A stretch of 49,156 bases of DNA, from contig JAIXXA010000076.1 in NCBI GenBank assembly GCA_027490975.1, positions 1 through 49,156 on the forward strand, written 5' to 3'. The stretch's first letter is position 1, and every line of letters begins with the position of its first letter. A program made the translations under genes and the position numbers. Source of the stretch: Rhodospirillaceae bacterium (GTDB lineage: Bacteria; Pseudomonadota; Alphaproteobacteria; CACIAM-22H2). Of the stretch, positions 1 to 8,260 are shown piece after piece. Under the pieces are notes generated by a model, which saw only the letters and a list, made by a program, of their open reading frames with translations, was not told the origin of the DNA and made no database searches.

Positions 1-876
1 ATCATCATCGGCAATATCATCGACAACGCCGACAGCTTTGCCCTGGTCGAACGGATGCTCACCGCACCCCGCCCGGTGATGGGCACCACAGGGGTGCTCT
101 CGCTACTGCACGCGCCTGACCTCGGCAGCGCGCTCAAGACCGTGGTGCGCGCGATCGCGGCGCAGAACCCCTTTGTTCTTATCCGTCTGGAAGAGGCCGA
201 CGGCCGGATCGCCATCAGCCTGTCGCCGCCCTGGGCGATGGGGCCGCTGTTCCAGTTTTCCGCAATGACGGGGCTCGCCCTGATCTACCGGGCCGTCGAG
301 GCGCTGTCGTGCGCCAACTCGGCGGAGATGACCGTGGAGACGCGGCTGGTCGGCGTCGAACAGGCGCTCCCGGTGCTCGCCGCATTTCAGTGCAACATCC
401 GCCATTCGCCAAACGTCGAGCGGTTAAGCCTGCCTGCCGACTGGCAGACGATTCCCAATCCCGATTACGATCCGATGCTGTGGGCGGTCGCGCAGACCAA
501 GATCGCCGCGCTGGAAAGCACCACCGGCGAACCGGCGGACGTGGCCAGGATCCGCGCGGCGATTGCCGACATGCTGTCGCGCGATCATCGCGTGCCCCGG
601 CTCAAGCAGATTGCGATCGAGCTCGACACATCGACCCGGACGCTGTTGCGACTGCTGGCGCGTCACGGCACCGGCTTTCATCGGCTGGTAGAAGAGGAGC
701 GCCGGGCCAAGGCAGCACTGTTGATCGCGGATTCCACGATCTCGCTGTCCGAAACGGCGCGGCTGCTCGGCTTTACCGACATGTCGAGCTTCGGCCGATC
801 GTTCCGCCAGTGGTTTGGGGATACGCCCGGCAATGTCCGCAAATCCTGGGTAGGCGGCCCTTCGACCCCGCTGTGA
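1..876 (+). CDS. AraC-family transcriptional regulator (5' end outside window)
   Basis: A DNA-binding transcription factor of the AraC/XylS type. The frame is open from base 1, so the N-terminus lies outside the window; the first internal ATG is at 55 but is probably not the start. The visible N-terminal part resembles the sensor domain of the AraC_binding_2/Arabinose_bd class. The last 90 or so residues hold the two helix-turn-helix units, with the family-typical stretch ETARLLGFTDMSSFGRSFRQ followed by W-FGDTPGNVR. It ends 13 bp before the start of the peptide transporter on the same strand, so the two are probably co-transcribed and the regulator may respond to a transported compound. The ligand is unknown. 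Confidence 0.88.
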   Translation: MIIGNIIDNADSFALVERMLTAPRPVMGTTGVLSLLHAPDLGSALKTVVRAIAAQNPFVLIRLEEADGRIAISLSPPWAMGPLFQFSAMTGLALIYRAVEALSCANSAEMTVETRLVGVEQALPVLAAFQCNIRHSPNVERLSLPADWQTIPNPDYDPMLWAVAQTKIAALESTTGEPADVARIRAAIADMLSRDHRVPRLKQIAIELDTSTRTLLRLLARHGTGFHRLVEEERRAKAALLIADSTISLSETARLLGFTDMSSFGRSFRQWFGDTPGNVRKSWVGGPSTPL

Positions 877-889
877 AAGTGGCCGGTTG

Positions 890-2200
890 ATGGCACGTCG
901 GGGTCCTGAGGGACTGGTCAGCCTGTGCACCAGCGTGGGGTTCGAACGCGCTGCCTATTACGGTATGCAGAGCATTCTGGCGCTGTATCTGGCCGAAACG
1001 CTGGTGGCGCGGGACAGCCTGGCGGGGATCTGGCTGCTGCCGCAGCTGGCGCAGCTTTCGGGTACCCAGGGGATTGCGCTGGCATCGGTGATCACGGGAT
1101 TGTTCGTGTCGCTGGCAGCACTGGCGCCGGTGCTGGGCGGTGTGATCGCAGACCGCTTGCTCGGGCAGCATCGCGCCATCCTTGCCGGCGGGCTCATGAT
1201 GGCGGCGGGCCACGCACTGATGATGGCCGAGGCTGCGCTGCTGCCGGCGCTGGGTGCCATTGCCTTGGGTTCGGGCCTGTTCAAGGGTCCGGCCGCCGCG
1301 CAGCTGAGTGCGCTGTACGCGCCACAGGATGACGCGCGGGTCGAAGGCTTCCGCATGTTCTACATCGCCATCAACCTTGCCGGCCTGCTGGCGCCGCTGA
1401 TCATCGGGACCGTGGGCGAACGGGCGCACTGGCACGCCGGATTTGCCTTGGCCTGCGCCAGCATGGTCGCAGGGCTGGCGATCTATCTGGCGCAGTTCCG
1501 TGCTGCAGCTGCAGCCCCGATGCGGCACGACGCTGCGACCGATGCCGCCGATCGGCCGGACGGCGGCGATCTGATAGCACTGGCCATCCTGGGCGGCAGT
1601 ATCGCGCTGATCACCGTCGGCAACGCGCAGATCACCAATGCCTATCTGCTCTGGGTGGACCAGGGCTTCATCCTGTCGATCGGGGAATGGCGCTTCCCTT
1701 CCAGCTGGATGATCGCCGCCGACGGCCTGCTGGGGCTGGTCGCGCTGACCGTATCGGGGCTGGTCTGGCGGTCCCACGAGCGAAACCGGGGCGCGGTGAG
1801 CGCGGCTGGCAAGGCGGCGCTGGGCGGGGTCTTCGTCACAGCTGGTACCGGCTGTCTTGCGATGGCCGCGCTGTTGCACGGCAGGACCGGCGTTCCGGTC
1901 TATTGGGGCCTGGGCTTTCAGCTGCTCAACAGCCTGGGGCTCGCCAACGTTCTGCCGGCGGCGATGGCAATGTTCGGGCGATCGGCCAGCCGCCAGCATG
2001 TGGCCACAACCATGGCAGGCTTCTATCTGGCGATGTTCGCGGGCGGGCTCGCCAGCACGGCGCTGGCAAGCCGGTTCACGACCTTGCCGATCCTCACCTT
2101 CTGGAGCATTCATACCGCGTGTGCAGCAGCAGGGGCATCTGGCCTGGCGATAGTGTGGTTACGCGGCACCCGAACGATGCGCCCGGTACCTGCGATCTAA
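890..2200 (+). CDS. POT/PTR2-family proton-coupled peptide MFS transporter
   Basis: An inner-membrane proton-coupled oligopeptide transporter of the POT (PTR2) branch of the major facilitator superfamily. The N-terminus carries the POT signature as GFERAAYYGMQSILALYL (family pattern ExxERFxYYG, here with Ala-Ala variation), followed by GGVIADRLLG, the cytoplasmic loop signature between helices 2 and 3. The length of 436 residues is slightly short for 12-14 helices but complete. I take ATG 890; a TTG lies one codon earlier. It follows the AraC-type regulator by 13 bp. Its 3' end is about 20 bp from the island boundary, so this is the last backbone gene on the left. Substrate specificity cannot be read from the sequence. 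Confidence 0.85.
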   Translation: MARRGPEGLVSLCTSVGFERAAYYGMQSILALYLAETLVARDSLAGIWLLPQLAQLSGTQGIALASVITGLFVSLAALAPVLGGVIADRLLGQHRAILAGGLMMAAGHALMMAEAALLPALGAIALGSGLFKGPAAAQLSALYAPQDDARVEGFRMFYIAINLAGLLAPLIIGTVGERAHWHAGFALACASMVAGLAIYLAQFRAAAAAPMRHDAATDAADRPDGGDLIALAILGGSIALITVGNAQITNAYLLWVDQGFILSIGEWRFPSSWMIAADGLLGLVALTVSGLVWRSHERNRGAVSAAGKAALGGVFVTAGTGCLAMAALLHGRTGVPVYWGLGFQLLNSLGLANVLPAAMAMFGRSASRQHVATTMAGFYLAMFAGGLASTALASRFTTLPILTFWSIHTACAAAGASGLAIVWLRGTRTMRPVPAI

Positions 2201-2220
2201 CGCTTCAACAATGTGTCTTA

Positions 2221-2270
2221 AAAAATGGTGGACGCACTAGGGCTCGAACCTAGGACCCGCTGATTAAGAG
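2221..2270 (-). other. attL: displaced 3' fragment of tRNA-Lys
   Basis: These 50 bases match 38876-38925, the 3' half of tRNA-Lys, at 48 positions. They cover the CCA end, acceptor strand, T-arm, variable loop and the 3' side of the anticodon arm, read on the minus strand. The D-arm and 5' acceptor strand are absent, so this is not a tRNA gene. The two mismatches lie in the T-stem and compensate each other (CTAGG/CCTAG here, CTTGG/CCAAG in the intact gene). I read it as the end left behind when the island integrated. Confidence 0.85.
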
Positions 2271-2289
2271 CGGTAATCAGCGGGTCCTA
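2251..2289. repeat. Perfect 16-bp inverted repeat across the attL core
   Basis: The arm taggacccgctgatta (2251-2266) is followed by a 7-base spacer, agagcgg, and its exact reverse complement, taatcagcgggtccta (2274-2289). The left arm is the anticodon-stem and variable-loop part of the tRNA fragment; the right arm is island sequence. Tyrosine-recombinase core sites are typically two inverted arms around a 6-8 bp overlap, which this resembles. The right arm is not followed by a T run, so it is a poor terminator. Confidence 0.8.
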
Positions 2290-2378
2290 AGCACATTCAC
2301 GACGTCTCAAATTCGTTGATTTTCAATTACATGAGTGTCACTGTGTCCCAATGAATATCGGGGTATTTCGGGTCAAAT

Positions 2379-2398
2379 GTTACCTAAGGTAACACCCT
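2379..2398. promoter_or_regulatory. Candidate integrase arm-type site, left end
   Basis: The palindrome gttacctaaggtaac (2379-2393) runs into aggtaacaccct (2387-2398). The reverse complement of the latter, agggtgttacct, recurs just inside the other end of the island (38804-38815). Paired repeats at both inner ends are expected of arm-type integrase or excisionase sites. The palindrome is also 30-45 bp upstream of the integrase start and could serve in autoregulation. The function is inferred. Confidence 0.45.
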
Positions 2399-2422
2399 GA
2401 AAGGTACTCTATGGAGGCACAG

Positions 2423-3772
2423 ATGGCTTCGAAACCGGTAGGTCTGACAGACGCAAAGATCAGAGGGTTGAAAGTGCCCCCTGAAGGTCAGATGGAGATC
2501 AAAGATGCGATCGTCCCTGGTCTGCGTCTCAGAGTTGGGGCGTCTGGCGCGCGAACGTTTCTTTTGCGAAAGCGGGTTGCTGGCGTCGTGCGGAATATCA
2601 CCATTGGCAGGTATTCCGACCAGTTCGGTCTGATGGATGCTCGGAAGAAAGCGCGGATTGTGCTTTCCGATATTGAAGCAGGCGGAGACCCTTATCAGCA
2701 CGTGCCGAAGCCGACTCGGGGCGCTGCGGCAGGCACACTGCGTGGCATGTGGCCGGACTACAGGGCCGCCAAAGCCGACCGCAGGTCAATTGCCGAGATA
2801 GAGCGGGTTTTCAACCGGCACATCCTTCCGAAATTCGGGGACCGGATGCCCGAGACGATCACGCGTGCGGAGATTACTCGGTTTATCGACAGCATAGCAT
2901 TAGAGGCTCCTGTGATGGCGCGCGGCGTCCTTGGCCAGTTCTCATCCTTTTACGGGTGGGCTTTGCCCCGGCTGGAACGACTGCAGTTCAATCCCTGCAG
3001 AGACGCTGGACGTCCGCCCCCGCCTAAGGCGCGCGATCGGGTTCTCGACGTGCGGGAGGTGGGATTGCTTTGGAACATTCTTGGCGAAGAGGGTCCCCCG
3101 TTTGGGCCTGCTATCAAGCTGCTGCTGTTGTCAGGTCAACGCAGGAACGAGGTGTTCAGTGCGGATCGGTCAGAATTCGATTTCGAGGGTAGTCTCTGGA
3201 CCATACCGGCCAATCGCGCGAAGAATGGGATAGCTCATCTCGTGCCACTGGCTTCACCGGCAATCGACCTGCTGAACGAGATTTGGGCGCTCAGTGACAG
3301 CGACAAACTGCTGGCATCCCGAGGTGATACTGAAACCGGTCCAAGCGGTTTCAGTAAGACAATGGCGCGCCTTCGTCGGGCGATGGAAACCCAGATGGGA
3401 CGTTCCGTTCAGCACTGGACCCTCCACGACCTCCGGCGGACAGTTGCAACCGGCCTTCAAAGGCTTGGTGTCCGTCTGGAGGTAACGGAAGCTGTACTCA
3501 ATCATGTATCTGGCTCGAGGGCGGGTATCGTTGGCGTCTATCAGCGTCACAATTATCTTGAGGAGAAGAAGGCGGCTTTGGAAGCCTGGGGAGACGAATT
3601 GATCAGACTTGCGGCATGCCATCAGCTCAACCCCAAGCTGCCGCCTGTCAGGCAGCGTCGAAGTTCAGATACGATGGTTGCACTAGGCAAAGCCAAGGGC
3701 GAGGGTGCCAAGCGAGCCGCTGCTGTATCCGCAGCTAGACGTGCACCCAGTGAATGTGAGCAGCGGACCTAA
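2423..3772 (+). CDS. P4-type tyrosine recombinase (island integrase)
   Basis: A site-specific tyrosine recombinase that would insert and excise the island at tRNA-Lys. The N-terminal 90 or so residues are the DUF4102 arm-DNA-binding domain (LTDAKIRGLKVP, then PGLRLRVGASGARTFLLR). A core-binding domain follows, then the catalytic domain with the first Arg in LLLLSGQRRNEVFS, the HxxR box in LHDLRRTVATGL, the second His in LNHVSGSRAGIVG, and the nucleophilic Tyr in YQRHNYLEEKKAALEAW. ATG 2423 has GGAGG five bases upstream and gives 449 residues; ATG 2411 in the same frame is the alternative. The gene lies next to the displaced tRNA fragment, not the intact tRNA, which is the less common arrangement. 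All catalytic residues are present, so it looks functional. Confidence 0.93.
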   Translation: MASKPVGLTDAKIRGLKVPPEGQMEIKDAIVPGLRLRVGASGARTFLLRKRVAGVVRNITIGRYSDQFGLMDARKKARIVLSDIEAGGDPYQHVPKPTRGAAAGTLRGMWPDYRAAKADRRSIAEIERVFNRHILPKFGDRMPETITRAEITRFIDSIALEAPVMARGVLGQFSSFYGWALPRLERLQFNPCRDAGRPPPPKARDRVLDVREVGLLWNILGEEGPPFGPAIKLLLLSGQRRNEVFSADRSEFDFEGSLWTIPANRAKNGIAHLVPLASPAIDLLNEIWALSDSDKLLASRGDTETGPSGFSKTMARLRRAMETQMGRSVQHWTLHDLRRTVATGLQRLGVRLEVTEAVLNHVSGSRAGIVGVYQRHNYLEEKKAALEAWGDELIRLAACHQLNPKLPPVRQRRSSDTMVALGKAKGEGAKRAAAVSAARRAPSECEQRT

Positions 3773-3932
3773 TTCGCTCAATTCGTGTTGCGAGGTCATT
3801 TATTTGCGTCTTGTTGTGTCAGAAATTGGTCCGGTTGGAGATAGTCCGCTCTCAAACAACGAAGGGCGATAGCAGACATTTAAAGGCCACATAATGAGAT
3901 AACTATAATTTGGGCCCTAGAGGCCGTTTGTC

Positions 3933-5087
3933 TCAGGCCAAAAATATTTGAAATTCGTCTCGAGGAACTCGAATTCGAGGATTCGTCCAGTTTGGCATGG
4001 AGACTTGATTGGAACTACGTAGTTCACTCAATATTTTTCCCAGCTGGCTGTAACTGACAACGCAGGCGTCAAGTACAGTAGGCCACAATTCGGCCCAAAG
4101 TACGCCGTTACGACCCGCGCCCTGAATTATCTCAAGAGCCAGCACCCGTGCATCTATCGTTCCATTCCTTATTTCCTTTGCGCTCCGTTCCTCTCGCTCA
4201 AATGGGGTGACCGCCTGAAAGAGATCCTCCATACCCGTCTTGGTTGTTCTTGCCGTGGCCTTAGCCTCCGAACGATTTACGGCCTGAGCTTCGAGTGCAG
4301 CGATTTGAGCATCCCGAAAAACTCGAATTCCCTTCGGATGACGAGTCAGGAAAATTAGCTTGTAGCAGGTGCGCTCCTTCTCAAGCTCGTCAACGGTAAT
4401 TTCCGGCGCAAAGTTGTATTTTCCCAGCTTCGCGAGAGTGCGTCGCGCGCCTTCCGTGATAGCCTCCTCCTTGGCCTGCCCAGCCAGCTGAGCCAACATC
4501 GCTTTTCTGTCATCATCATCCCCAAGCTCATTGAGCCAAGATGTAAGGGTTGGCATCGCATCGGTATGGGCAAATCTTTGGGCGAATTTTAGCATAAAAG
4601 TCAGCAGAACTTCAGAAGACGGTCGAAGGAACATCTGGTTAAAGGGCGAAAGCTCTGGAACGCCTTTGGGATCGAAATTAAAGAACGAGAATGACCCAGA
4701 TGGGATACCGGCGAGAATATTATCGGCTTGAACTTCTGCCCTTCCCGGATAAGTTATAATTTCAATATCCGGATATTTCTCCTTATGCTGCGCCAGTTTA
4801 GCATAAGCCTCATCGTCCTCTTCAACTAAATGTGCGGACATCAGAATATCCCGACCGTTTCTTTTCCATACCGCCTTAGCTCCCCTCATCGCGCGCAAGG
4901 CGATATCAAAGGAAGTGTCGCTGAGACCGGGGCATTTCGAATTCCACGGTCCAGCGAAGAAATCTACGAACGCAAAATGGTCGTACTTAGAAGCCACCTT
5001 TGCGATCAGCGTCGGAAGATAGCGCTCGATAAAGGTATGCTTTACGAGAGCAGGGCCTCGACCTTCGTAGAATTTAGAATCCACCAT
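3933..5087 (-). CDS. tcmP: Three-Cys-motif partner protein TcmP (copy 1)
   Basis: A member of the TcmP family, named for recurring beside three-Cys-motif proteins of the phage Gp37/Gp68 (DUF5131) family; such a gene lies two genes upstream here. The biochemical role of TcmP is not established. The 384-residue protein has a methyltransferase-like layout: DFFAGP at residues 42-47 resembles a SAM-binding motif I, and FDPKG near residue 138 resembles motif IV. That fold assignment is my inference. Family-typical features include the opening KFYEGRGPALVKHTFIERYL and the central LTFMLKFAQRF. ATG 5087 is preferred; a TTG lies one codon upstream. It is the last gene of a minus-strand operon with the unknown gene and DUF5131. 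It is AT-richer than the backbone. Confidence 0.75.
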   Translation of the reverse strand: MVDSKFYEGRGPALVKHTFIERYLPTLIAKVASKYDHFAFVDFFAGPWNSKCPGLSDTSFDIALRAMRGAKAVWKRNGRDILMSAHLVEEDDEAYAKLAQHKEKYPDIEIITYPGRAEVQADNILAGIPSGSFSFFNFDPKGVPELSPFNQMFLRPSSEVLLTFMLKFAQRFAHTDAMPTLTSWLNELGDDDDRKAMLAQLAGQAKEEAITEGARRTLAKLGKYNFAPEITVDELEKERTCYKLIFLTRHPKGIRVFRDAQIAALEAQAVNRSEAKATARTTKTGMEDLFQAVTPFEREERSAKEIRNGTIDARVLALEIIQGAGRNGVLWAELWPTVLDACVVSYSQLGKILSELRSSNQVSMPNWTNPRIRVPRDEFQIFLA

Positions 5088-5139
5088 CAACGAAACGCCC
5101 TATTTCCGAGATTTTCTATCTAGTCTTGCAGAGGCATTT

Positions 5140-5700
5140 TTACTCTTCAGAAAATTTCTCAAGAGCTTCGGCAACACAATTCATCAGCCGCTCTCGCGAC
5201 TCAATGGCACCTGTTCGTGAGCTATGCTTTGCAAAAAACCAAAGCCAAACAGAAGGTGCTTCAACAGGTGCATTAAAATTAAATATAACTGATCTTAGCT
5301 CAAATTTTACGTCCCAACGGTCATTTCCAACGTTAGCGCGGAGGGATTTTTCAATATAAACTGAAACATCTTTCACGATATTAAATTCGAAATTCTCGAA
5401 CCGGGAGTCAGCAATTTGGACATACCCACCAGCTACCTGTCTGGTACCCCATCGCGCCGCGGAATTCACGTGTGTCCCAAGATCACAACCTAAAGAGCAA
5501 ACTTGGGATCTGGGCTGAGATAAAGCGATAAGTAGACGGAAGAGCGCGCCACTTTCTGCTGCCTCCAAGACTTCTCTAACCAGTTCGGGTTTTCCGCGCA
5601 GGTCAACAAAGCCGTGGTTGCGTCGAATATCATCATAAAGCGGCGGATATGGAACTGTGGTTCCTTTTCCTCCTTGGTCTGATCGAACCTGGAGTGCCAC
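5140..5700 (-). CDS. Uncharacterised protein between DUF5131 and TcmP
   Basis: I do not recognise a family. GTG 5700 follows the TAG stop of the DUF5131 gene with only 2 bases between them, which suggests translational coupling; a TTG at 5736 would instead overlap that gene. The protein (about 186 residues) is soluble with no membrane segment. It has one close cysteine pair (CSLGC), a PYPPLYDDIRRNHGFVDLRG opening and an acidic C-terminus (ALEKFSEE). A 52-bp gap separates it from the downstream TcmP gene. Its place inside the DUF5131-TcmP operon suggests it belongs to the same system. It may be an accessory or target-binding subunit, but nothing in the sequence shows this. Confidence 0.65.
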   Translation of the reverse strand: MALQVRSDQGGKGTTVPYPPLYDDIRRNHGFVDLRGKPELVREVLEAAESGALFRLLIALSQPRSQVCSLGCDLGTHVNSAARWGTRQVAGGYVQIADSRFENFEFNIVKDVSVYIEKSLRANVGNDRWDVKFELRSVIFNFNAPVEAPSVWLWFFAKHSSRTGAIESRERLMNCVAEALEKFSEE

Positions 5701-5702
5701 AC

Positions 5703-6524
5703 CTATGCTCGCCGAGCTCGCGGAATGCCATCCCAAACCTCGCCATCCAGAAGCCTACCAGCAGCCTTCTTGCCGAGGCGAAGCATCGTGGTACCGTCTT
5801 CGACCGCTTCCGAACGGGCCTTGGCCAAGTTTATTCCCTGGCCTGGCGCCCAGTCCCCCCACTGCTTAAAATGAAACGGTATGTCAGCTGCCATGCACTC
5901 ATTTAAAAGCGTACGAAACCAAGATGGGCTAGAGGGCCGTGCTTTTGGACCACTTTCTCCACCTGTGATTACCCAATCGACAGTATGGGTCCAATGCTTC
6001 AAACTGAGCGGCCCTAACAAGGGTTCGGCCGAAATGAAACGGACCACCGCAGGAATCTTGGCAAGCTCCGAAAGCCGTTTATCCGCCCACTCTTGATTTT
6101 CAGTAGTAGTGCCAATCCAGACATTGGTGGGCCAGACGCCGTCCCATGGAACGCAACCTAAAACCCTATCGGGTCGCTTCGTCAGCAGAAGCCAATCGAG
6201 CCATGGCGTGTGCTCAATTAACGTCCATAAGCGCTCTCTATGGGAGTCGAGTTCAGCCCGGTCTTCAAACACGTCTGCCATGGACGCACAAAACACTCGA
6301 GCGCGTTCGCCCGATTTCTTTGCTTCGCTGTTCCATTTCAGAGGCTCGGACCAGTGCTTATCGCCGAAAAATCGCCGCCGAGAATTGATTCCCCAAACAT
6401 CCTCACCCAAGCGCTTTGCCCATGTATGAGCGTAGCAATGTTTACACGCTGGCGATAGCTTGACGCATCCCCACCACGGGTTAAACGTGTGCGTAGTCCA
6501 CTCAATTCGCGAATTCTTAGCCAA
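5703..6524 (-). CDS. Three-Cys-motif protein, DUF5131 (phage Gp37/Gp68 family)
   Basis: A member of PF07505 (DUF5131, phage Gp37/Gp68). The diagnostic N-terminus is FNPWWGCVKLSPACKHCYA, with Cys 20, 27 and 30 forming the C-x6-C-x2-C motif that recalls radical-SAM iron-sulfur ligation; no radical chemistry has been shown from this sequence. Further family landmarks are FCASMADVFED, WLLLTKRPDR, NVWIGTTTENQ, FISAEPLLGPL, WVITGGESGPKARP and PFHFKQWGDW. I assign a TTG start at 6524. It has AGGAG seven bases upstream and gives the family-typical opening MAKNSRIEWTTHTFNPW; an ATG 105 bases upstream adds an atypical tail. The length is 273 residues. It is the first gene of the operon with the unknown protein and TcmP copy 1, and is divergent from TcmP copy 2. 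Confidence 0.85.
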   Translation of the reverse strand: MAKNSRIEWTTHTFNPWWGCVKLSPACKHCYAHTWAKRLGEDVWGINSRRRFFGDKHWSEPLKWNSEAKKSGERARVFCASMADVFEDRAELDSHRERLWTLIEHTPWLDWLLLTKRPDRVLGCVPWDGVWPTNVWIGTTTENQEWADKRLSELAKIPAVVRFISAEPLLGPLSLKHWTHTVDWVITGGESGPKARPSSPSWFRTLLNECMAADIPFHFKQWGDWAPGQGINLAKARSEAVEDGTTMLRLGKKAAGRLLDGEVWDGIPRARRA

Positions 6525-6861
6525 TTTTCCGCTCCTGCACGGTAGCACCAGCAGTCGCCTTGCGCACAACCAACCGCTTATAGGCACGTTTAATTCGCGC
6601 GTTGTCCAAAATTCCTCTCCCGTTTGCAATAGGGCTTGACGGCGCCCTCGACGCGAAAATCGCTAACGCGAACCGGGCGAATTGTCCTTAGCACGAATTG
6701 CCCACAGGAACAATGGTGGAACATTTGCGCTTTTGGTCTAATGTTCTGGCCAGCGGAATTACAAACGAAAAGTAGACTCAGACATATATGCAAGAACGCT
6801 AGACAAGTTGGCATCAAGACGGCATGTCTAAGGCTTCCCTCAATTCTCAGAAAGCCCGCGA
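6525..6861. promoter_or_regulatory. Divergent intergenic region, DUF5131 / TcmP copy 2
   Basis: 337 bp lie between the TTG start of DUF5131 (minus strand) and the ATG of TcmP copy 2 (plus strand). It must carry promoters for both units. The ribosome-binding sequence for DUF5131 is AGGAGC on the minus strand (6531-6536). I could not pick out convincing -35/-10 pairs or an operator. Confidence 0.4.
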
Positions 6862-8250
6862 ATGGCGAAGGCACAGAATGTCGATCAACTGTCCCTTGGT
6901 TTGCCGGGCTTGTACGAGGCTGCCCGTCCGCCGCGAGAGTTAGCCGATGTGCCCGACAGTCGCGGTTATCATTGGCGGATCGGTTCGCAGATACCAACTC
7001 TTGGCGTTCATAGCGTAGCTAAACACGAGATTTTTGAGCGCTACATCGATGCATACATTTCGACGCTGACAAAGAGCCATCAGCAGACGCGCCTGAAACT
7101 CACCATTGTTGACGGCTTCTGTGGCGGAGGTCGCTATTGTCTGTTGGGTCAGGAGGTCGATGGATCTCCCCTTCGGATGCTTCAGGCCGTCGAGCGAGCG
7201 GAAACCAAATTGCGTGAAGCCAGGACCCGCGGATTTACGATCGAGGCCGATTTCGTGTTCGTAGACCAGAAAAAGGAGCATTTGGATTTCCTGGAGAATG
7301 TATTGCGTTCGAGAGGTTTCGGAAGCCGGATCGGCAGCTCCATCCGCTTGTATCATGGCGCCTTTGAAGATTTCGCGAGAGACATTATCGGGGACATCCG
7401 CCGCCGAGGACGAGCGCATCGCTCGCTATTCTTTCTGGATCAGTACGGCTGGAGTGGAGTTCGTATGTCCACAATCCGGAAGATAATGGATGAACTTGCC
7501 AACCCCGAAGTCGTTCTAACCTTCATGATCGATGCGTTGATAAACCTCCTGTGCGAAAAGAATTCTGAAATTAGGGCCCTCGCCGATATTGATTTTTCAA
7601 GAGAGGATGTAAGGGCGCTAATCGACATGAAAGAGCGGCGTGGCTGGAAGCGGTTGATACAGAATACTATTTATAAGCACATTCAGCGTGTTACGGGCGC
7701 AGAGTTTTACACACCATTTTTTGTTCACCCGCCTGAGTCTCACCGAGATTACTGGCTTTTGCACCTTTCTAAACACCACCAAGCACGAGAAGAGATGGGC
7801 AACGTATTTTGGGGAATGCAAAATACTATGGAGCATTTTGGCTCTGCTGGCTTTGATGCACTAGGATTTGATCCCTCGGTCGACGTTCGCCAAGGCATGA
7901 TGGATTATCTTTTTGACGACAATGCAAAAGCACGTTCAAAAGACGCACTACTAGCGCAAATTCCGGACCTCCTGTTCGGAGCAGACTCCAACGGGAGAGC
8001 GCTGACAAAGAGGGAGCTTTTTGCATCCCGTGCCAATGACACTCCTGTGGTGTCCAGCATTGTCGATGACCAGCTAGCTGAATTGCGAGATTCTGGCGAG
8101 ATAATCATAACAGGTCAAAAGCCAGGAACTGACCCACGCGAACGAATTCAGTCGGTTCGCGGTCGGACAAGGGTATTCCAATGGTCTGACGAAATACGGT
8201 TTGTAAGGCAGCGCCCCCTATTTTCGATCATTAAAACCCGAGCGGCATAA
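6862..8250 (+). CDS. tcmP: Three-Cys-motif partner protein TcmP (copy 2)
   Basis: A second TcmP-family protein, 462 residues, divergent from and only distantly similar to copy 1. Shared layout: HSVAKHEIFERYIDAYI in the N-terminus, a motif-I-like VDGFCGGGRY (residues 83-92) and a motif-IV-like FFLDQYGWSGV (190-200), where copy 1 has DFFAGP and FDPKG. The C-terminal 100 residues (KSKDALLAQIPDLLF, then DDQLAELRDSGEII) resemble a winged-helix arrangement. Two TcmP proteins flanking one three-Cys protein suggests a heteromeric complex or one homologue captured beside another. The gene is AT-rich like its neighbours. It converges on the membrane-anchored dUTPase-fold gene, with 10 bp between their ends. 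Confidence 0.75.
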   Translation: MAKAQNVDQLSLGLPGLYEAARPPRELADVPDSRGYHWRIGSQIPTLGVHSVAKHEIFERYIDAYISTLTKSHQQTRLKLTIVDGFCGGGRYCLLGQEVDGSPLRMLQAVERAETKLREARTRGFTIEADFVFVDQKKEHLDFLENVLRSRGFGSRIGSSIRLYHGAFEDFARDIIGDIRRRGRAHRSLFFLDQYGWSGVRMSTIRKIMDELANPEVVLTFMIDALINLLCEKNSEIRALADIDFSREDVRALIDMKERRGWKRLIQNTIYKHIQRVTGAEFYTPFFVHPPESHRDYWLLHLSKHHQAREEMGNVFWGMQNTMEHFGSAGFDALGFDPSVDVRQGMMDYLFDDNAKARSKDALLAQIPDLLFGADSNGRALTKRELFASRANDTPVVSSIVDDQLAELRDSGEIIITGQKPGTDPRERIQSVRGRTRVFQWSDEIRFVRQRPLFSIIKTRAA

Positions 8251-8260
8251 GCATTCTGGC

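Noticed and set aside
773-2113. 446-codon minus-strand frame opposite the peptide transporter
   Set aside because: Low-complexity His/Arg/Gln-rich translation with no family signature; a shadow of the GC-rich transporter gene.
2226-2270. Second tRNA-Lys gene at the left end
   Set aside because: Only the 3' part is present; the D-arm and 5' acceptor strand are missing.
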